DNA from: Actinoplanes lobatus
GTDB taxonomy: Bacteria; Actinomycetota; Actinomycetes; Mycobacteriales; Micromonosporaceae
Assembly (NCBI RefSeq): GCF_014205215.1
Contig: NZ_JACHNC010000001.1
Coordinates: 2,299,001-2,363,000, forward strand
Direction: 5' to 3'
Length of the DNA stretch: 64,000 nt
Numbering within the stretch: the first letter of the stretch is position 1; each line of letters starts with the position of its first letter. Below are positions 49,292-60,176 of the stretch, piece after piece. Under the pieces are notes generated by a model that had not been told where the DNA came from, did not search any database, and saw only the letters and a program-made list of their open reading frames with translations. Both the position numbers and the translations under genes were made by a program.

Positions 49292-50323
49292 GTGCCACGC
49301 CTGCCCGATGACGACGGCTACGAGCCGCCACTCAAGGTGCTGCGCAAGCGCCTCAACGGGGTGTACCGCGAAGATCTCGGCTTCTCCGGCCCGACCCGGC
49401 GCTACCTGCTGATGGTCGCGCTCCTGGTCGGGCTGGCCTCGCTGCCGACCCTCGCCGTCCTCACGGCCGGCCGCAGCGAGATCACCGGCACGAATCGGCC
49501 CGGCGCGATGGACGTGCCCTTCCTGCCGCCTCCGGCGAGCGGTCCGGTGCGGCCCTTCCCGCCACCCTCGGTCGAGGCTCCGATCAAACCCCAAACCGAT
49601 CAGGGGTACGGCCAGAGCACCCGCCCCGGGAAATCCGGCACACCGTCCCGCCCGGCCGCGTCCCGTCACCCGTCCTCGCCCTCGTCGCCGGCCTCCCCGA
49701 ACGCGGCCCGGGTGTTCCCGCCGTCCGCACCCCGGGCCGGTGCCGTGCCGTCGCGGGTGGCGGTCCCGGCCCGACCGGCCCGGCCGAAGCGGGTCCAACC
49801 TCGGCGGATGGCCCGTTCCGCGCCCGGCGGTATCCCCACCGTTCCGGAACTGCCGGCTGTTCCAGCAGAGGACGAAGTCCCGAAGTCGTCCCGCCCGTCC
49901 CTTTTCCCGTTCGTTCCCGGCCGGGCCACACCAAGCCCACGCGCCGCGCCCGACGAACCCGACCGGGGTTCCTCGGACCACGACGAACCGCCCTGCCCCG
50001 ACCACGGGTCCTTCACCGTCCATGACAGCCGGTCGCCGGACCGGCCCCGACACCGTCGGAGGTCAGCGATGACCGATCACAACCACAACATCCGCTCGTC
50101 CCGGATCCTCGAACAGAGCTACTCGGGCGGGAACTCCAGTGCGGTCCGCCGCCGGCTCAACGACTCCAACTCCGAGGAGAACCGCCTCGCCAACCGTCCT
50201 TATCGGGGGCAGCACCGGGCCGAGCACACCAATTACCCGGAGGAGCGCCGGAGCGACCGCAGCTCCCGCGTCGGCCGCCACCACGCCGAGCGGGCCCCCG
50301 ACCACTACAAGAACCGCCGCTGA
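49292..50323 (+). CDS. membrane protein with long Pro/Arg-rich disordered tail
   Basis: A 343-residue protein of unknown function. A charged N-terminus (PDDDGYEPPLKVLRKRLNGV, residues 5-24) precedes one transmembrane helix (LLMVALLVGLASLPTLAVL, about 40-58). The remaining 280 residues are Pro/Ser/Arg-rich and apparently disordered, the last 75 being strongly polar with Asn/Arg/His (for example SSRILEQSYSGGNSSAVRRR). Start GTG with GGGGGG and GGATC upstream. Divergent from the bkd operon and convergent with the 400-residue gene. No domain recognised. Confidence 0.68.
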   Translation: MPRLPDDDGYEPPLKVLRKRLNGVYREDLGFSGPTRRYLLMVALLVGLASLPTLAVLTAGRSEITGTNRPGAMDVPFLPPPASGPVRPFPPPSVEAPIKPQTDQGYGQSTRPGKSGTPSRPAASRHPSSPSSPASPNAARVFPPSAPRAGAVPSRVAVPARPARPKRVQPRRMARSAPGGIPTVPELPAVPAEDEVPKSSRPSLFPFVPGRATPSPRAAPDEPDRGSSDHDEPPCPDHGSFTVHDSRSPDRPRHRRRSAMTDHNHNIRSSRILEQSYSGGNSSAVRRRLNDSNSEENRLANRPYRGQHRAEHTNYPEERRSDRSSRVGRHHAERAPDHYKNRR

Positions 50324-50336
50324 CCGCACTCCAGGG

Positions 50337-51539
50337 TCAGTCGTCGCGGTTGGCTTCCAGCCAGGCGTCTATGGCGGCGGTGTCGTTCGGGTCCACGCCC
50401 TCGGCGATGAGCTGGGCCACCGCCGCCGTGGCCGGGCTGCGTCGTTCGCCCGTCGTGTAGAGGCGGGCGAACTCCGGGATCAGCTCCTCCAGCGCCGCCT
50501 CCGCCTGCTCGGCGGCGGCCGTCGGCAGCCCCCGGCGGCGCATCGAGAACGCCGACCAGGCCCGGACCACCCGGGGCAGCATGGCCGCGTCGTCCAGGTC
50601 CAGCACGGCCCGCCGGTGCACCCAGTCGAGCAGGAACAGCCCGGCCACGGCCGGGCTCCAGCGCAGCGGGTCGGCGCCGGGCAGGGTGGCGCCGTGGTCC
50701 AGCAGGAGGCTGAGACAGAACTCCAGCGACGCGCTCTCCGGTGTCGCGGCCGGCCCGGTGGGCAGGTCGAACCGGACCGCCTCCGGAGAGGTCAGGAAGT
50801 CCCGGATCAGGCCGGTGTCGTCCGGCCCGGACGGCTCACTGAGCGGCGGCGTGGTCACCGCCGGCAGCAGGGCGAGCCGGGCCCCGGCCAGCGTGCGGTC
50901 GGTGGCGAGCGACCCGTCCGATGGCAGCTCGCCCAGGCCGTCGGTGACCTCCAGGTGCCGGCTCACCTCGTCGCGCAGCCGGCCCGGGTCCTCGCTGCGG
51001 AACCAGGTCAGCTCGTCGGCCGCGCAGATCTGCCGCACCTGGTCGAGCAGCGTCTCCGCCGAGGTGGCCACGAAGACGTCCTTGGTGATGCCGATGTTGT
51101 GGTCGACGAGGGCCACCACGGCGTGCTCGGGCCCACCGGCGACGGCGTCCTCGTACGCGAAGGTGACCAGGTAGGACGTCTGGTCCCCGTACACGTCGCC
51201 ATAGGCCCAGCAGCCGGTGGCCCGGACCTGGCCGAGCTGGCCGGCCCACGACGGTGATCGCCGGTCGTGGCCGACCCGCCCGGCGCCGTCGGCCTCGGGG
51301 ACGAGGGTGGCGAAGACGTCGCGAATGGTCACCGCGGCGGGAGTGCCGGAATGGACCGTGGCGGTCAGGAACCGGCCCACGAAGTCGCGCACGGCCTCGG
51401 CGCGATCCTCCGCGGCCATCGCGTAGACACTGCCGAGCAGCGCGGCGCCGAGCATCTCGGCATCGAGCGCGCAGCCCAGTTTTGTGACATCGCGGGCCGC
51501 GTGCAACACGGCGTCGTACGCGGTCCGGGGTGCGGGCAT
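50337..51539 (-). CDS. hypothetical protein downstream of dynamin-like pair
   Basis: A 400-residue cytoplasmic protein, mostly alpha/beta without membrane segments or low-complexity stretches. Recognisable blocks include TGCWAYGDVYGDQTSYLVTF, EHAVVALVDHNIGITKDVFV and a helical C-terminal half ending VDPNDTAAIDAWLEANRDD. I do not recognise a named family, although similar conserved actinobacterial proteins exist as far as I recall. It follows the second GTPase gene by 32 bp on the same strand, so it is probably co-transcribed with the dynamin-like pair and may work with it. Confidence 0.72.
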   Translation of the reverse strand: MPAPRTAYDAVLHAARDVTKLGCALDAEMLGAALLGSVYAMAAEDRAEAVRDFVGRFLTATVHSGTPAAVTIRDVFATLVPEADGAGRVGHDRRSPSWAGQLGQVRATGCWAYGDVYGDQTSYLVTFAYEDAVAGGPEHAVVALVDHNIGITKDVFVATSAETLLDQVRQICAADELTWFRSEDPGRLRDEVSRHLEVTDGLGELPSDGSLATDRTLAGARLALLPAVTTPPLSEPSGPDDTGLIRDFLTSPEAVRFDLPTGPAATPESASLEFCLSLLLDHGATLPGADPLRWSPAVAGLFLLDWVHRRAVLDLDDAAMLPRVVRAWSAFSMRRRGLPTAAAEQAEAALEELIPEFARLYTTGERRSPATAAVAQLIAEGVDPNDTAAIDAWLEANRDD

Positions 51540-51571
51540 GCCGCGAGCCTACGCCCGCGCCCCGGCCCGAA

Positions 51572-53233
51572 CTACTCCGCGCGCACGACTCCGAGCGCTT
51601 CCCTCGCCTGGGCGTACGCGTTCAGCACCTCGCGGACCGGCGCCACCACGTACCCCCGGCCGATGTCGGTCACCGCGGCCCGCAGCCGCCGCTCGGCCCG
51701 GCGCCGCGCCCGGCGTGCGCCGGCTTCGATGACGGGACGCAGCAGCAGCCACAGCAGCAGGCCGCCGAGGATCCCGCCGAGCAGCAGCAGGGTGGGCAGC
51801 GGAACCACGCCGACCTCGGGATTGTCGAACTCCGGCAGCCCGAGGGCGGTCAGGATGTAGCCGAGGACGAGCCAGCCGAGCCCGGCGGTCGCGGTGGCCA
51901 GCAGCACCCACTGGAGGATCCCGACGGCCCGCCACCAGACCGGTGACCGTTCCATACCGAGGTCGGTCTGCGCGACGGCCCGGTCCAGCGCGTCCGGCAG
52001 GTCCGCCGCCCGGGAGCGGGCCGCGGTGTTTAGTGCGGGCGCCCACACCTCGGGCAGCGGTGCGGCGGCCCGGGCCGCGACGGCCCGGACCGAGAGGCCG
52101 ACCGCCGACCTCTGCGCGGCATCGGCCTCCGGCACCGAGGTACGCGGAACGACATCCGTGGACACCGCATCGGTCTTGACCGGCTCCAGGTGCAGCCGGC
52201 GCAGCGGGTCGGGCCGTAGCCGGCGCAGCCCCCGGACCAGCGGCCAGCCGGTCGCCACCGCGGCCCGGTGCCGGTAGGCGCCCGCGGTCGCGTCAGCCAC
52301 CCCCGGCACTCCGGCCGACTCGGCCAGCGAGTCGCACAGCTGCCGGACGGTCGCCCGGTCCACCTCGTCCTCGGCGGCCGGCGGCCCGATCATGGCGCCC
52401 AGCTCCCCGGCGACCGCGTCCAGGTCGGCGTCCAGCCGGCGCAGCGCGGCCTGCCGGTTGGCCACCGTGCTCTCCAGCGCGGACCGCAACTCCCGGAGCA
52501 TCCCGGGTTGCTTGGCCGAGGAGGCGATCACCGGAGTGCCGGTGAGCCCGTCCTCCTCGAGGAGCCGGGTCAGGTCGCCGAGCACCACCTCGGTGTCGCC
52601 GGGGCTGAGCCGGTCGGCCTGGTTGAGCACCACGATGGTGACGCCGGAGTGCGCGCTGAACTGGGAGAGGTACGCCCGGTGCAGGACCCGGTCGCCGTAC
52701 TTCTGCGGGTCGACCACCCAGACGATCTGGTCGACCAGGCCGAGCAGGCGGTCCACCTCCAGCTGGTGGCTGCGCTCGACCGAGTCGAAGTCGGGCAGGT
52801 CGAGCAGGACCAGCCCGTGCAGCGCCGCCTCGTCGTCGCCGTCCAGCGCGCTCTCCCGGACGAACCGCTGCCGGGGCAGCACGCCGACCCAGTCGAGCAG
52901 ACGGTTCGCCGCCTCCAGCGGCCCCCACACGCAGGCGTGCGCCGTGCCGGTGGTCGGCCGCCGCACCCCCACCTGGGAGAGCTTGAACCGGGCCAGCGCG
53001 TTGAACAGGCTCGACTTGCCGCTGCCGGTGCTGCCGGCGAGCGCCACCACGGTGTGGTCGAGCGAGAGCGAGAGCCGGTTGCCGGCCCGTTCCACCAGCG
53101 TGTGTGCGGTGACCAGGTCGCTGTCCGGAAGGTACGGGTCGGCCACCCGCAGGAACCGGGACAGCGCCTCCAGCCGGCGGGCCAGCTCGTCGCCGTCGAC
53201 CCGCTTGTCGGGCACCCTCTGTGTCACGTTCAT
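51572..53233 (-). CDS. dynamin-like GTPase, second of pair (DynB-like)
   Basis: A 553-residue GTPase. The P-loop is GSTGSGKSS (residues 67-75), switch I threonines lie in VRRPTTGTAHACVWGP, G3 reads LLDLPDFDSVE (DxPD instead of DxPG), and the G4-like motif is VVLNQADRL. Helical regions follow, and a C-terminal pair of transmembrane helices (about 445-510; WVLLATATAGLGWLVLGYIL and LPTLLLLGGILGGLLLWLLL) anchors it. It matches the DynB type of Streptomyces, where DynA/DynB stabilise FtsZ rings at sporulation septa. ATG 53233 overlaps the upstream stop (ATGA). Commonly mis-annotated as an ABC transporter or YfjP GTPase. Confidence 0.82.
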   Translation of the reverse strand: MNVTQRVPDKRVDGDELARRLEALSRFLRVADPYLPDSDLVTAHTLVERAGNRLSLSLDHTVVALAGSTGSGKSSLFNALARFKLSQVGVRRPTTGTAHACVWGPLEAANRLLDWVGVLPRQRFVRESALDGDDEAALHGLVLLDLPDFDSVERSHQLEVDRLLGLVDQIVWVVDPQKYGDRVLHRAYLSQFSAHSGVTIVVLNQADRLSPGDTEVVLGDLTRLLEEDGLTGTPVIASSAKQPGMLRELRSALESTVANRQAALRRLDADLDAVAGELGAMIGPPAAEDEVDRATVRQLCDSLAESAGVPGVADATAGAYRHRAAVATGWPLVRGLRRLRPDPLRRLHLEPVKTDAVSTDVVPRTSVPEADAAQRSAVGLSVRAVAARAAAPLPEVWAPALNTAARSRAADLPDALDRAVAQTDLGMERSPVWWRAVGILQWVLLATATAGLGWLVLGYILTALGLPEFDNPEVGVVPLPTLLLLGGILGGLLLWLLLRPVIEAGARRARRRAERRLRAAVTDIGRGYVVAPVREVLNAYAQAREALGVVRAE

Positions 53234-55107
53234 GACCCGGACCCGGTCAACGCTAGTTCCTTCCTGGCTTTCTCCACCTCGACGGCGATCTGGCGCAGCA
53301 GGGCGCCGTTCGACGTCTCGTGGCGTGCCGCCGCGGTTCGCTCGCCGAACCGGGCGGCCTCGCCGGCGAGCAGCTCCTCGAACCGGGTCATCAATTCGGT
53401 ACGGGCGCGTGCCGCCAGCGTACGGATGGCCTGGTCGCCGAAGATCGCTTCGAGCACCTTCTGCCCGGCGACCGCGCTGCCGGCGCCGGCAGCCACCTCC
53501 AGCCCGGTCGGGATGAGGGCGGTCGACGTGAACACCGCGATCATGACAGCCAGCCCGGCGCCGTTCACCGCGTACGCCGCGCCGCGGGCCACCGCCCGCT
53601 TGTTCGACGCCTCCCGGCGGACCAGATCGAGGACCCACTGCTGCCAGTCCCGGATCATGCGGTCGGCGCGCAGCGGCAGGTCGTCCGAGGCTTTCTGCAG
53701 CTCGGGCGAGAGCAGGGCGGCGCCGGCCGGGTGCGCGTGCCAGGCGGCGTACGTCTGCTCGGCCGCGTCGGTGGCCACCCCGCGCAGCAGGGTCACCAGT
53801 TGGGACTCCATGGCCACCCGCAGGTTGCGCCCGGGTGCCGGCCGTCCGCTGAGGGCTGCGGCGACCCGGTCGCGCAGGTGCCCGACCCGTGACTCGAGGC
53901 TGCGCAGGAAGTCGCCGGTGCCGACGAACTCCTGCCAGCGGGCCAGCACCTCGCCACGGAGCATCCGGCCGTCGCGCAGCCCCTCCTCGGCGTTACGCAG
54001 TGCGTTGCGGTAGGCGGACTCCACCCGGTCGTCCAGCGCGTACGACGCCCGGGCCTGGTCGTCGGCCGCCTCGCCGAGCCCGCCGAGTGCCGGGGCCAGG
54101 GCGCCGAGCGCGCCGTCGAGGGTCTGCCGGACCACCGTGCCCCGGGCGTTGGCGTCCCCCGCCAGCTGGGCGAACCACATCCGCATCGGGCCGATCGCCG
54201 AGTCCGGCAGCAGGCCGCGCTGGTCCAGCTCGATCTCCGGCAGCACGAACAACGGCGCGGAGCCCAGGTCGTTGGCGGTGAGCATCTCCCCCAGGTGGGC
54301 GGCGATCTCGGCGGCCGCGCCGACCGGCACCCGGTCCAGGACCATGGCGATCACCGTGCCGCGGAGCCGGGCGGTGGTGAGCAGCTCCCACGGGACGGCG
54401 TCGGCGTACCGGGCCGCGGTGGTGACGAAGAGCCACAGGTCCGCGGCGGCCAGCAGTTGAGCGGCGAGGTGGCGGTTTTGGTCGACCACCGAGTCGACGT
54501 CCGGCGCGTCGAGCAGGGCCAGGCCGGGCCCGATCGCCGGGGTGGCCACCACCTGCAAAGCGTCGGATGCCGTGCTCGACTCGCCGGTACGTGTCAGGCC
54601 GGGCAGCAGCCCACCACGGCCGAACCAGTTCACATCGTCCGGATGGCACACCAGAACCGGTGAGCGGGTGGTCGGCCGCAGCACCCCGGCCGTGCTCACG
54701 GGCGCCTGGACCAGGCTGTTCACCAGGGTCGACTTGCCCGCCCCGGTGGAGCCGCCGACGACCACCAGCAGGGGCGCGTCGAGCCGGGCCAGCCGGGGCA
54801 ACAGGTAGTCGTCGAGCTGGGCGATCAGGGCCGAGCCGACCCGCCGGGCCTCGTCCGCGGAGGGCAGCGCCAGGGGGTACGAGACCGAGCCGAGGGCTGC
54901 CCGCAATCGGGTGAGCGCGGTCGCGAGCCGTCCCACCGCGGGCGGCACGTTTTGCAGGTTCGGCTGCCGGACCTGGCCACCCCCCGTACGATCGAGTGGT
55001 TCTATGGCCGCTTTGACCTGCTGTTTCTCATTCGATGCGGCGGGGACGGCGGAAAGGGCCGACGGACCGACCGCGTCTCCGTGCGTCGTCACGCGTAAAG
55101 CGTGCAC
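53230..55107 (-). CDS. dynamin-like GTPase, first of pair (DynA-like)
   Basis: A 625-residue dynamin-like GTPase. The P-loop is GGSTGAGKST (118-127); VLRPTTRSPVLVCHPDD supplies switch I threonines; G3 reads LALLDAPDVDSVVDQNRH (DxPD instead of DxPG); no clear N/TKxD G4 motif is visible (the position reads VLDRVPVG). A long helical stalk follows (about 320-500) and a hydrophobic stretch (about 510-560; GAGLAVMIAVFTSTALIPTG) could insert in membrane. It matches the DynA type, which drives membrane remodelling at division septa in Streptomyces. The GTG 55107 start is uncertain. Couples to the DynB-like gene. Confidence 0.82.
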   Translation of the reverse strand: MHALRVTTHGDAVGPSALSAVPAASNEKQQVKAAIEPLDRTGGGQVRQPNLQNVPPAVGRLATALTRLRAALGSVSYPLALPSADEARRVGSALIAQLDDYLLPRLARLDAPLLVVVGGSTGAGKSTLVNSLVQAPVSTAGVLRPTTRSPVLVCHPDDVNWFGRGGLLPGLTRTGESSTASDALQVVATPAIGPGLALLDAPDVDSVVDQNRHLAAQLLAAADLWLFVTTAARYADAVPWELLTTARLRGTVIAMVLDRVPVGAAAEIAAHLGEMLTANDLGSAPLFVLPEIELDQRGLLPDSAIGPMRMWFAQLAGDANARGTVVRQTLDGALGALAPALGGLGEAADDQARASYALDDRVESAYRNALRNAEEGLRDGRMLRGEVLARWQEFVGTGDFLRSLESRVGHLRDRVAAALSGRPAPGRNLRVAMESQLVTLLRGVATDAAEQTYAAWHAHPAGAALLSPELQKASDDLPLRADRMIRDWQQWVLDLVRREASNKRAVARGAAYAVNGAGLAVMIAVFTSTALIPTGLEVAAGAGSAVAGQKVLEAIFGDQAIRTLAARARTELMTRFEELLAGEAARFGERTAAARHETSNGALLRQIAVEVEKARKELALTGSGS

Positions 55108-55173
55108 GATCTATGCATCCAGGACAACGGGTCCCGGTATGCCGTGACCTGACAGGTATGTCGCACGCGTTGA

Positions 55174-55194
55174 CTTGCGCCCCTCGGACTCAAC
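55174..55194. promoter_or_regulatory. degenerate HAIR element upstream of dnaK
   Basis: CTTGCGC-N7-ACTCAAC resembles the HspR operator CTTGAGT-N7-ACTCAAG with three changed positions. It lies 54 bp upstream of the better HAIR site. Confidence 0.5.
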
Positions 55195-55200
55195 TTCGAT

Positions 55201-55246
55201 TTGACGGCGTGCAGACCCGTGGCATCATTGAGTCGATTCCACTCAA
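55201..55246 (+). promoter_or_regulatory. dnaK promoter with HspR-binding HAIR site
   Basis: TTGACG (55201-55206) and CATCAT (55223-55228), spacing 16, form a plausible promoter. TTGAGT (55228-55233), 7 bp, then ACTCAA (55241-55246) is a perfect core HAIR palindrome, overlapping the expected transcription start, as expected for repression of dnaK by HspR. Confidence 0.88.
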
Positions 55247-55292
55247 CCCTGTCGGTAGCTAGACCCTGTCGGGTAGCAAAGCGAGGAACACC

Positions 55293-57130
<1,838 letters not shown>

Positions 57131-57134
<4 letters not shown>

Positions 57135-57742
57135 CTGCCAGGGACGACGAGAACGACGGTCCGGCGGCCGAGCGGGAAGTCATCCAGGGCGAGATCGAGG
57201 AGACGGCCGAGGAGACTCCCGCCGAGGAGCCGGTGCAGAAGCCGGTCGGCGCGCACCGCGCCCCCGAGGAGGAGCCGGCCCCGGCGGCCGACATCAAGCC
57301 CGGTCTCGGTGCCGAACTGGAGGCGCTGCGGGGCGAGCTCGACGAGCGGACCCACGACCTCCAGCGGGTGACGGCCGAGTACGCCAACTACCGCAAGCGG
57401 GTCGACCGTGACCGCGGCGCGGCCGCCGAGCAGACCACCGGCAAGGTCCTCACCGACCTGCTCCCGGTGCTGGACGACATCGACCGGGCCCGCGAGCACG
57501 GCGACCTGGTCGGTCCGTTCGCCTCGGTGGCCGAGCAGCTCACCGCGGTGACCGGCAAGCTGGGCCTGGTGGCCTTCGGGGAGAAGGGCGACCCCTTCGA
57601 CCCGAACCGCCACGAGGCGGTCGCGCACCAGACGTCCGCGGACGTCTCCGAGCCGACCTGCGTCGAGGTGATGCGTCGTGGCTACTCGCTGGGCGAGCGT
57701 CTGCTCCGCCCCGCGATGGTCGCGGTCGCCGACCCGGAGTGA
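57131..57742 (+). CDS. grpE: GrpE, DnaK nucleotide exchange factor
   Basis: A 203-residue GrpE. An acidic N-terminus (residues 1-65) leads to the long coiled coil ([20 protein letters not shown], about 66-100), the dimer region [12 protein letters not shown], then the beta domain contacting DnaK ([37 protein letters not shown]). It starts with GTG overlapping the dnaK stop. A stable hairpin (57757-57788) lies between it and dnaJ. Confidence 0.97.
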
Positions 57743-57756
57743 GAATCGACGATCAT

Positions 57757-57788
57757 GTCCCGTCCGCCGGTGCGCCGGCGGGCGGGAC
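57757..57788 (+). other. hairpin between grpE and dnaJ
   Basis: GTCCCGTCCGCCGG (57757-57770) pairs with CCGGCGGGCGGGAC (57775-57788) with one wobble and a 4-base loop TGCG. It lies inside the operon, without a T-tract, and ends 17 bp before the dnaJ ribosome-binding site: a possible partial attenuator or RNA-processing barrier. Confidence 0.65.
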
Positions 57789-57815
57789 GTCGCCAACTCG
57801 AGGAGGTGGATTGAC

Positions 57816-59000
57816 ATGAGCTCGAAGGACTGGCTCGAGAAGGACTTCTACGCCGTGCTCGGTGTGAACAGGTCCGCCTCCCCGGACGAGATCAAGAAGG
57901 CGTACCGGAAGCTCGCTCGCGATCTGCACCCCGACCGGAACCCCGGCAACAAGGAGGCGGAGGAGAAGTTCAAGGCCGCTTCCGAGGCGTACGACGTGCT
58001 CGCCGACGACAAGAAGCGCAAAGAGTACGACGAGATGCGCTCGCTGTTCGGCTCCGGCGCGTTCCGGCGCGGGGCACGGGGCGGTGGCACGCAGTTCGAT
58101 CCGTCCGACCTGTTCGGCGGCTTCTCCGGTGGCACCGCTCCGGGCGCCGACCGCCGGTTCGGTGGCTCCGGCTTCTCCGACATCTTCAGCTCGATCTTCT
58201 CCGGCGGCCAGCCTCCCGGCTCGACCGGGCGACGAGGGCCCCAGCGCGGGCGGGATGTCGAGACCGAGGTCACGCTGGACTTCGTGCAGGCGGTTCGCGG
58301 CACCACGCTGCCACTGACACTGCGTACCCCCGGCGCCTGCGACACCTGCCGGGGCAACGGCGCGAAACCGGGGACCACCCCGCGCGCCTGTCCGAAGTGT
58401 CACGGCACCGGCCTGATCTCCAGCAACCAGGGCTCGTTCAGCTTCTCCGAACCGTGCCGTGACTGTCAGGGCTCGGGCAGCATCGTGGACGAGAAGTGCC
58501 CGGAGTGCCGGGGCACCGGCGGGGTCACCAAGACCCGCTCGATCAACGTCCGGTTCCCGGCGGGCGTCGCCGACGGCCAGCGGATCCGGCTCAGCGGCCG
58601 GGGCGAGCCGGGCGACCGGGGAGGTTCGGCCGGCGACCTGTACGTGCAGGTCAAGGTCCGGCCCGACGACCTGTTCGGGCGCAGCGGCGACGACCTGACG
58701 CTGACCGTGCCGATCACGATCGTCGAGGCCGTGCTGGGCACCGACCTGAAGGTGCCGACGCTGGACGGCCTGGTCACGTTGCGCGTGCCCCCGGGCACAC
58801 CGAGCGGCCGCAAGCTGCGGGCCCGGGGCAAGGGCGTGGCCCGCAAGGAGGGCCAGGCCGGCGATCTGATCGTCACCGTCGACGTGCAGATCCCGGAGAC
58901 CGTCACCGGTGAGGCCCGGGACGCGCTGGAGAAGTTCGGAAAGCTCACCCCACCGCCGGGGCGGGAGCGGCTCGAAGCCCGCCTGCGCCGGGCCGACTAG
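57816..59000 (+). CDS. dnaJ: DnaJ, Hsp40 co-chaperone
   Basis: A 394-residue type I DnaJ. The J domain (about 8-75) has the HPD motif in [10 protein letters not shown]; a Gly/Phe-rich region follows (about 80-140). The zinc-binding region has four CxxCxGxG repeats ([32 protein letters not shown]) and the C-terminal substrate domain ends with [20 protein letters not shown] use ATG 57816 with GAGGAGG upstream. It stimulates DnaK ATPase and delivers substrates. Followed by hspR after 37 bp. Confidence 0.98.
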   Translation: MSSKDWLEKDFYAVLGVNRSASPDEIKKAYRKLARDLHPDRNPGNKEAEEKFKAASEAYDVLADDKKRKEYDEMRSLFGSGAFRRGARGGGTQFDPSDLFGGFSGGTAPGADRRFGGSGFSDIFSSIFSGGQPPGSTGRRGPQRGRDVETEVTLDFVQAVRGTTLPLTLRTPGACDTCRGNGAKPGTTPRACPKCHGTGLISSNQGSFSFSEPCRDCQGSGSIVDEKCPECRGTGGVTKTRSINVRFPAGVADGQRIRLSGRGEPGDRGGSAGDLYVQVKVRPDDLFGRSGDDLTLTVPITIVEAVLGTDLKVPTLDGLVTLRVPPGTPSGRKLRARGKGVARKEGQAGDLIVTVDVQIPETVTGEARDALEKFGKLTPPPGRERLEARLRRAD

Positions 59001-59037
59001 ACCGCGTCTGAAGGAAACCCCGTCTCGGGAGGTGTAA

Positions 59038-59481
59038 ATGTACGAAGAGATCGACATCTCGATAGAACAGGCCTCCGACGCGAAGGTTTTGATCATCTCG
59101 GTGGCCGCACGGCTCGCCGGGATGCACCCACAGACCCTCCGGCAGTACGACCGGCTCGGCCTGGTTCAGCCCGGCCGGGCCGGCGGTGGTGGTCGGCGGT
59201 ACAGCGAACGCGACGTCGCACTACTGCGTGAGGTGCAGAGACTCAGCCAGGAGGACGGCGTCAACCTGGCCGGCGTCAAGCGCATCATCGGCCTGGAGCA
59301 TCTGGTCGGCGACCTCCAGCACCGGGTGGCCGAGCTCGAGCAGCAGCTGGAGGCGGCGTACGCCCGGATCGCTCAGATTGAGGCGATGAGCAGCCCGTAC
59401 TCGGGCCGCGATCTGGTGCGCCAGGAGACCCACTCGACAGCCCTGGTGGTGTGGCGCCCGCGCCGTTCCTCTGACAAATGA
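59038..59481 (+). CDS. hspR: HspR, MerR-family heat-shock repressor
   Basis: A 147-residue MerR-type repressor. The winged helix covers about residues 17-85 (IISVAARLAGMHPQTLRQYD, RLGLVQPGRAGGGGRRYSER) and a coiled coil follows (about 90-120; DLQHRVAELEQQLEAAYARI). HspR binds HAIR palindromes with DnaK as co-repressor, giving feedback on dnaK and clpB. HAIR sites are seen here before dnaK (55228-55246) and clpB (63166-63184). CGGGAGG precedes the ATG. A near-perfect terminator follows. Confidence 0.96.
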   Translation: MYEEIDISIEQASDAKVLIISVAARLAGMHPQTLRQYDRLGLVQPGRAGGGGRRYSERDVALLREVQRLSQEDGVNLAGVKRIIGLEHLVGDLQHRVAELEQQLEAAYARIAQIEAMSSPYSGRDLVRQETHSTALVVWRPRRSSDK

Positions 59482-59482
59482 C

Positions 59483-59510
59483 AGCGGCGGCCCGGATCCG
59501 GGCCGCCGCT
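59483..59510 (+). terminator. terminator of dnaK operon
   Basis: A perfect 28-bp palindrome, AGCGGCGGCCCGGA (59483-59496) with TCCGGGCCGCCGCT (59497-59510), 2 bp after the hspR stop. Confidence 0.85.
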
Positions 59511-59545
59511 ACAGCATGTAGTTACCGCGTTGCTACTAAACGTAG

Positions 59546-59992
59546 TCAGCGGCGATTGAACAGGCCCAGTCGGCGCGGGTAGCGCACCAGGCCGCCTTCC
59601 ATCCAGTCGTGGTGGTCGAAGAGCTCCGGCCGGGTCATCAGAACCCGGCAGTTGTGCGCCCAGATCTGCATCGGCTCGTCGCCGACCTCTTCCGCGCGCT
59701 CGATGAACTTCTTGAGCCGGCGCTTCCGCTGCCCGCTCGCGTTCTGCCGCGCACCGTCCGCGGCGTAGATGTACATGCAATGCTGCGCGAACCGCCGGGC
59801 CGGGCACTGCCGGTCCATGGCGAGCTCGAACAGCGTAGGGCCGAGCACGTCGCCGGAGATCAGGAGATCCCAGTCCTTCGGCATGCTGCTCAGCGGGACC
59901 GACTCAGGGTTGTATGCCCAGGTCTGCAGCTCGTCGGGTCGGGGGTCGACCGGATTGCCGAAACCGAGGAATGTAGCTTCACGCACGCTCAC
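59546..59992 (-). CDS. hypothetical protein
   Basis: A 148-residue cytoplasmic protein of unknown function. It has no membrane segments; blocks include MSVREATFLGFGNPVDPRPD, PKDWDLLISGDVLGPTLFEL and a basic C-terminal region (RKRRLKKFIERAEEV ... NCRVLMTRPELFDHHDWMEG). Two cysteines (QCPARRF, QHCMYIY) and a histidine lie close together, but no metal motif is clear. The gene is convergent with the dnaK operon. Start ATG/GTG 59992. Upstream 59993-60176 (184 bp) separates it from the antiporter gene end. Confidence 0.68.
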   Translation of the reverse strand: MSVREATFLGFGNPVDPRPDELQTWAYNPESVPLSSMPKDWDLLISGDVLGPTLFELAMDRQCPARRFAQHCMYIYAADGARQNASGQRKRRLKKFIERAEEVGDEPMQIWAHNCRVLMTRPELFDHHDWMEGGLVRYPRRLGLFNRR

Positions 59993-60176
59993 GCCGCCGC
60001 CTCACTCAACCGTTCGCAACGCGGTCGGCATTACTCGCCGACCATAGTGGCGAACGTCCCAATACTCAGAGTCGTCGCCGCGCAACGTTAGCGTGTGGAG
60101 TCCCCTTAGGGAAGTGTCAAGGGCTCACATTCAGATACTGGACAGTAACTTTGGGCTTTTTCCATGGAGATGCAGG

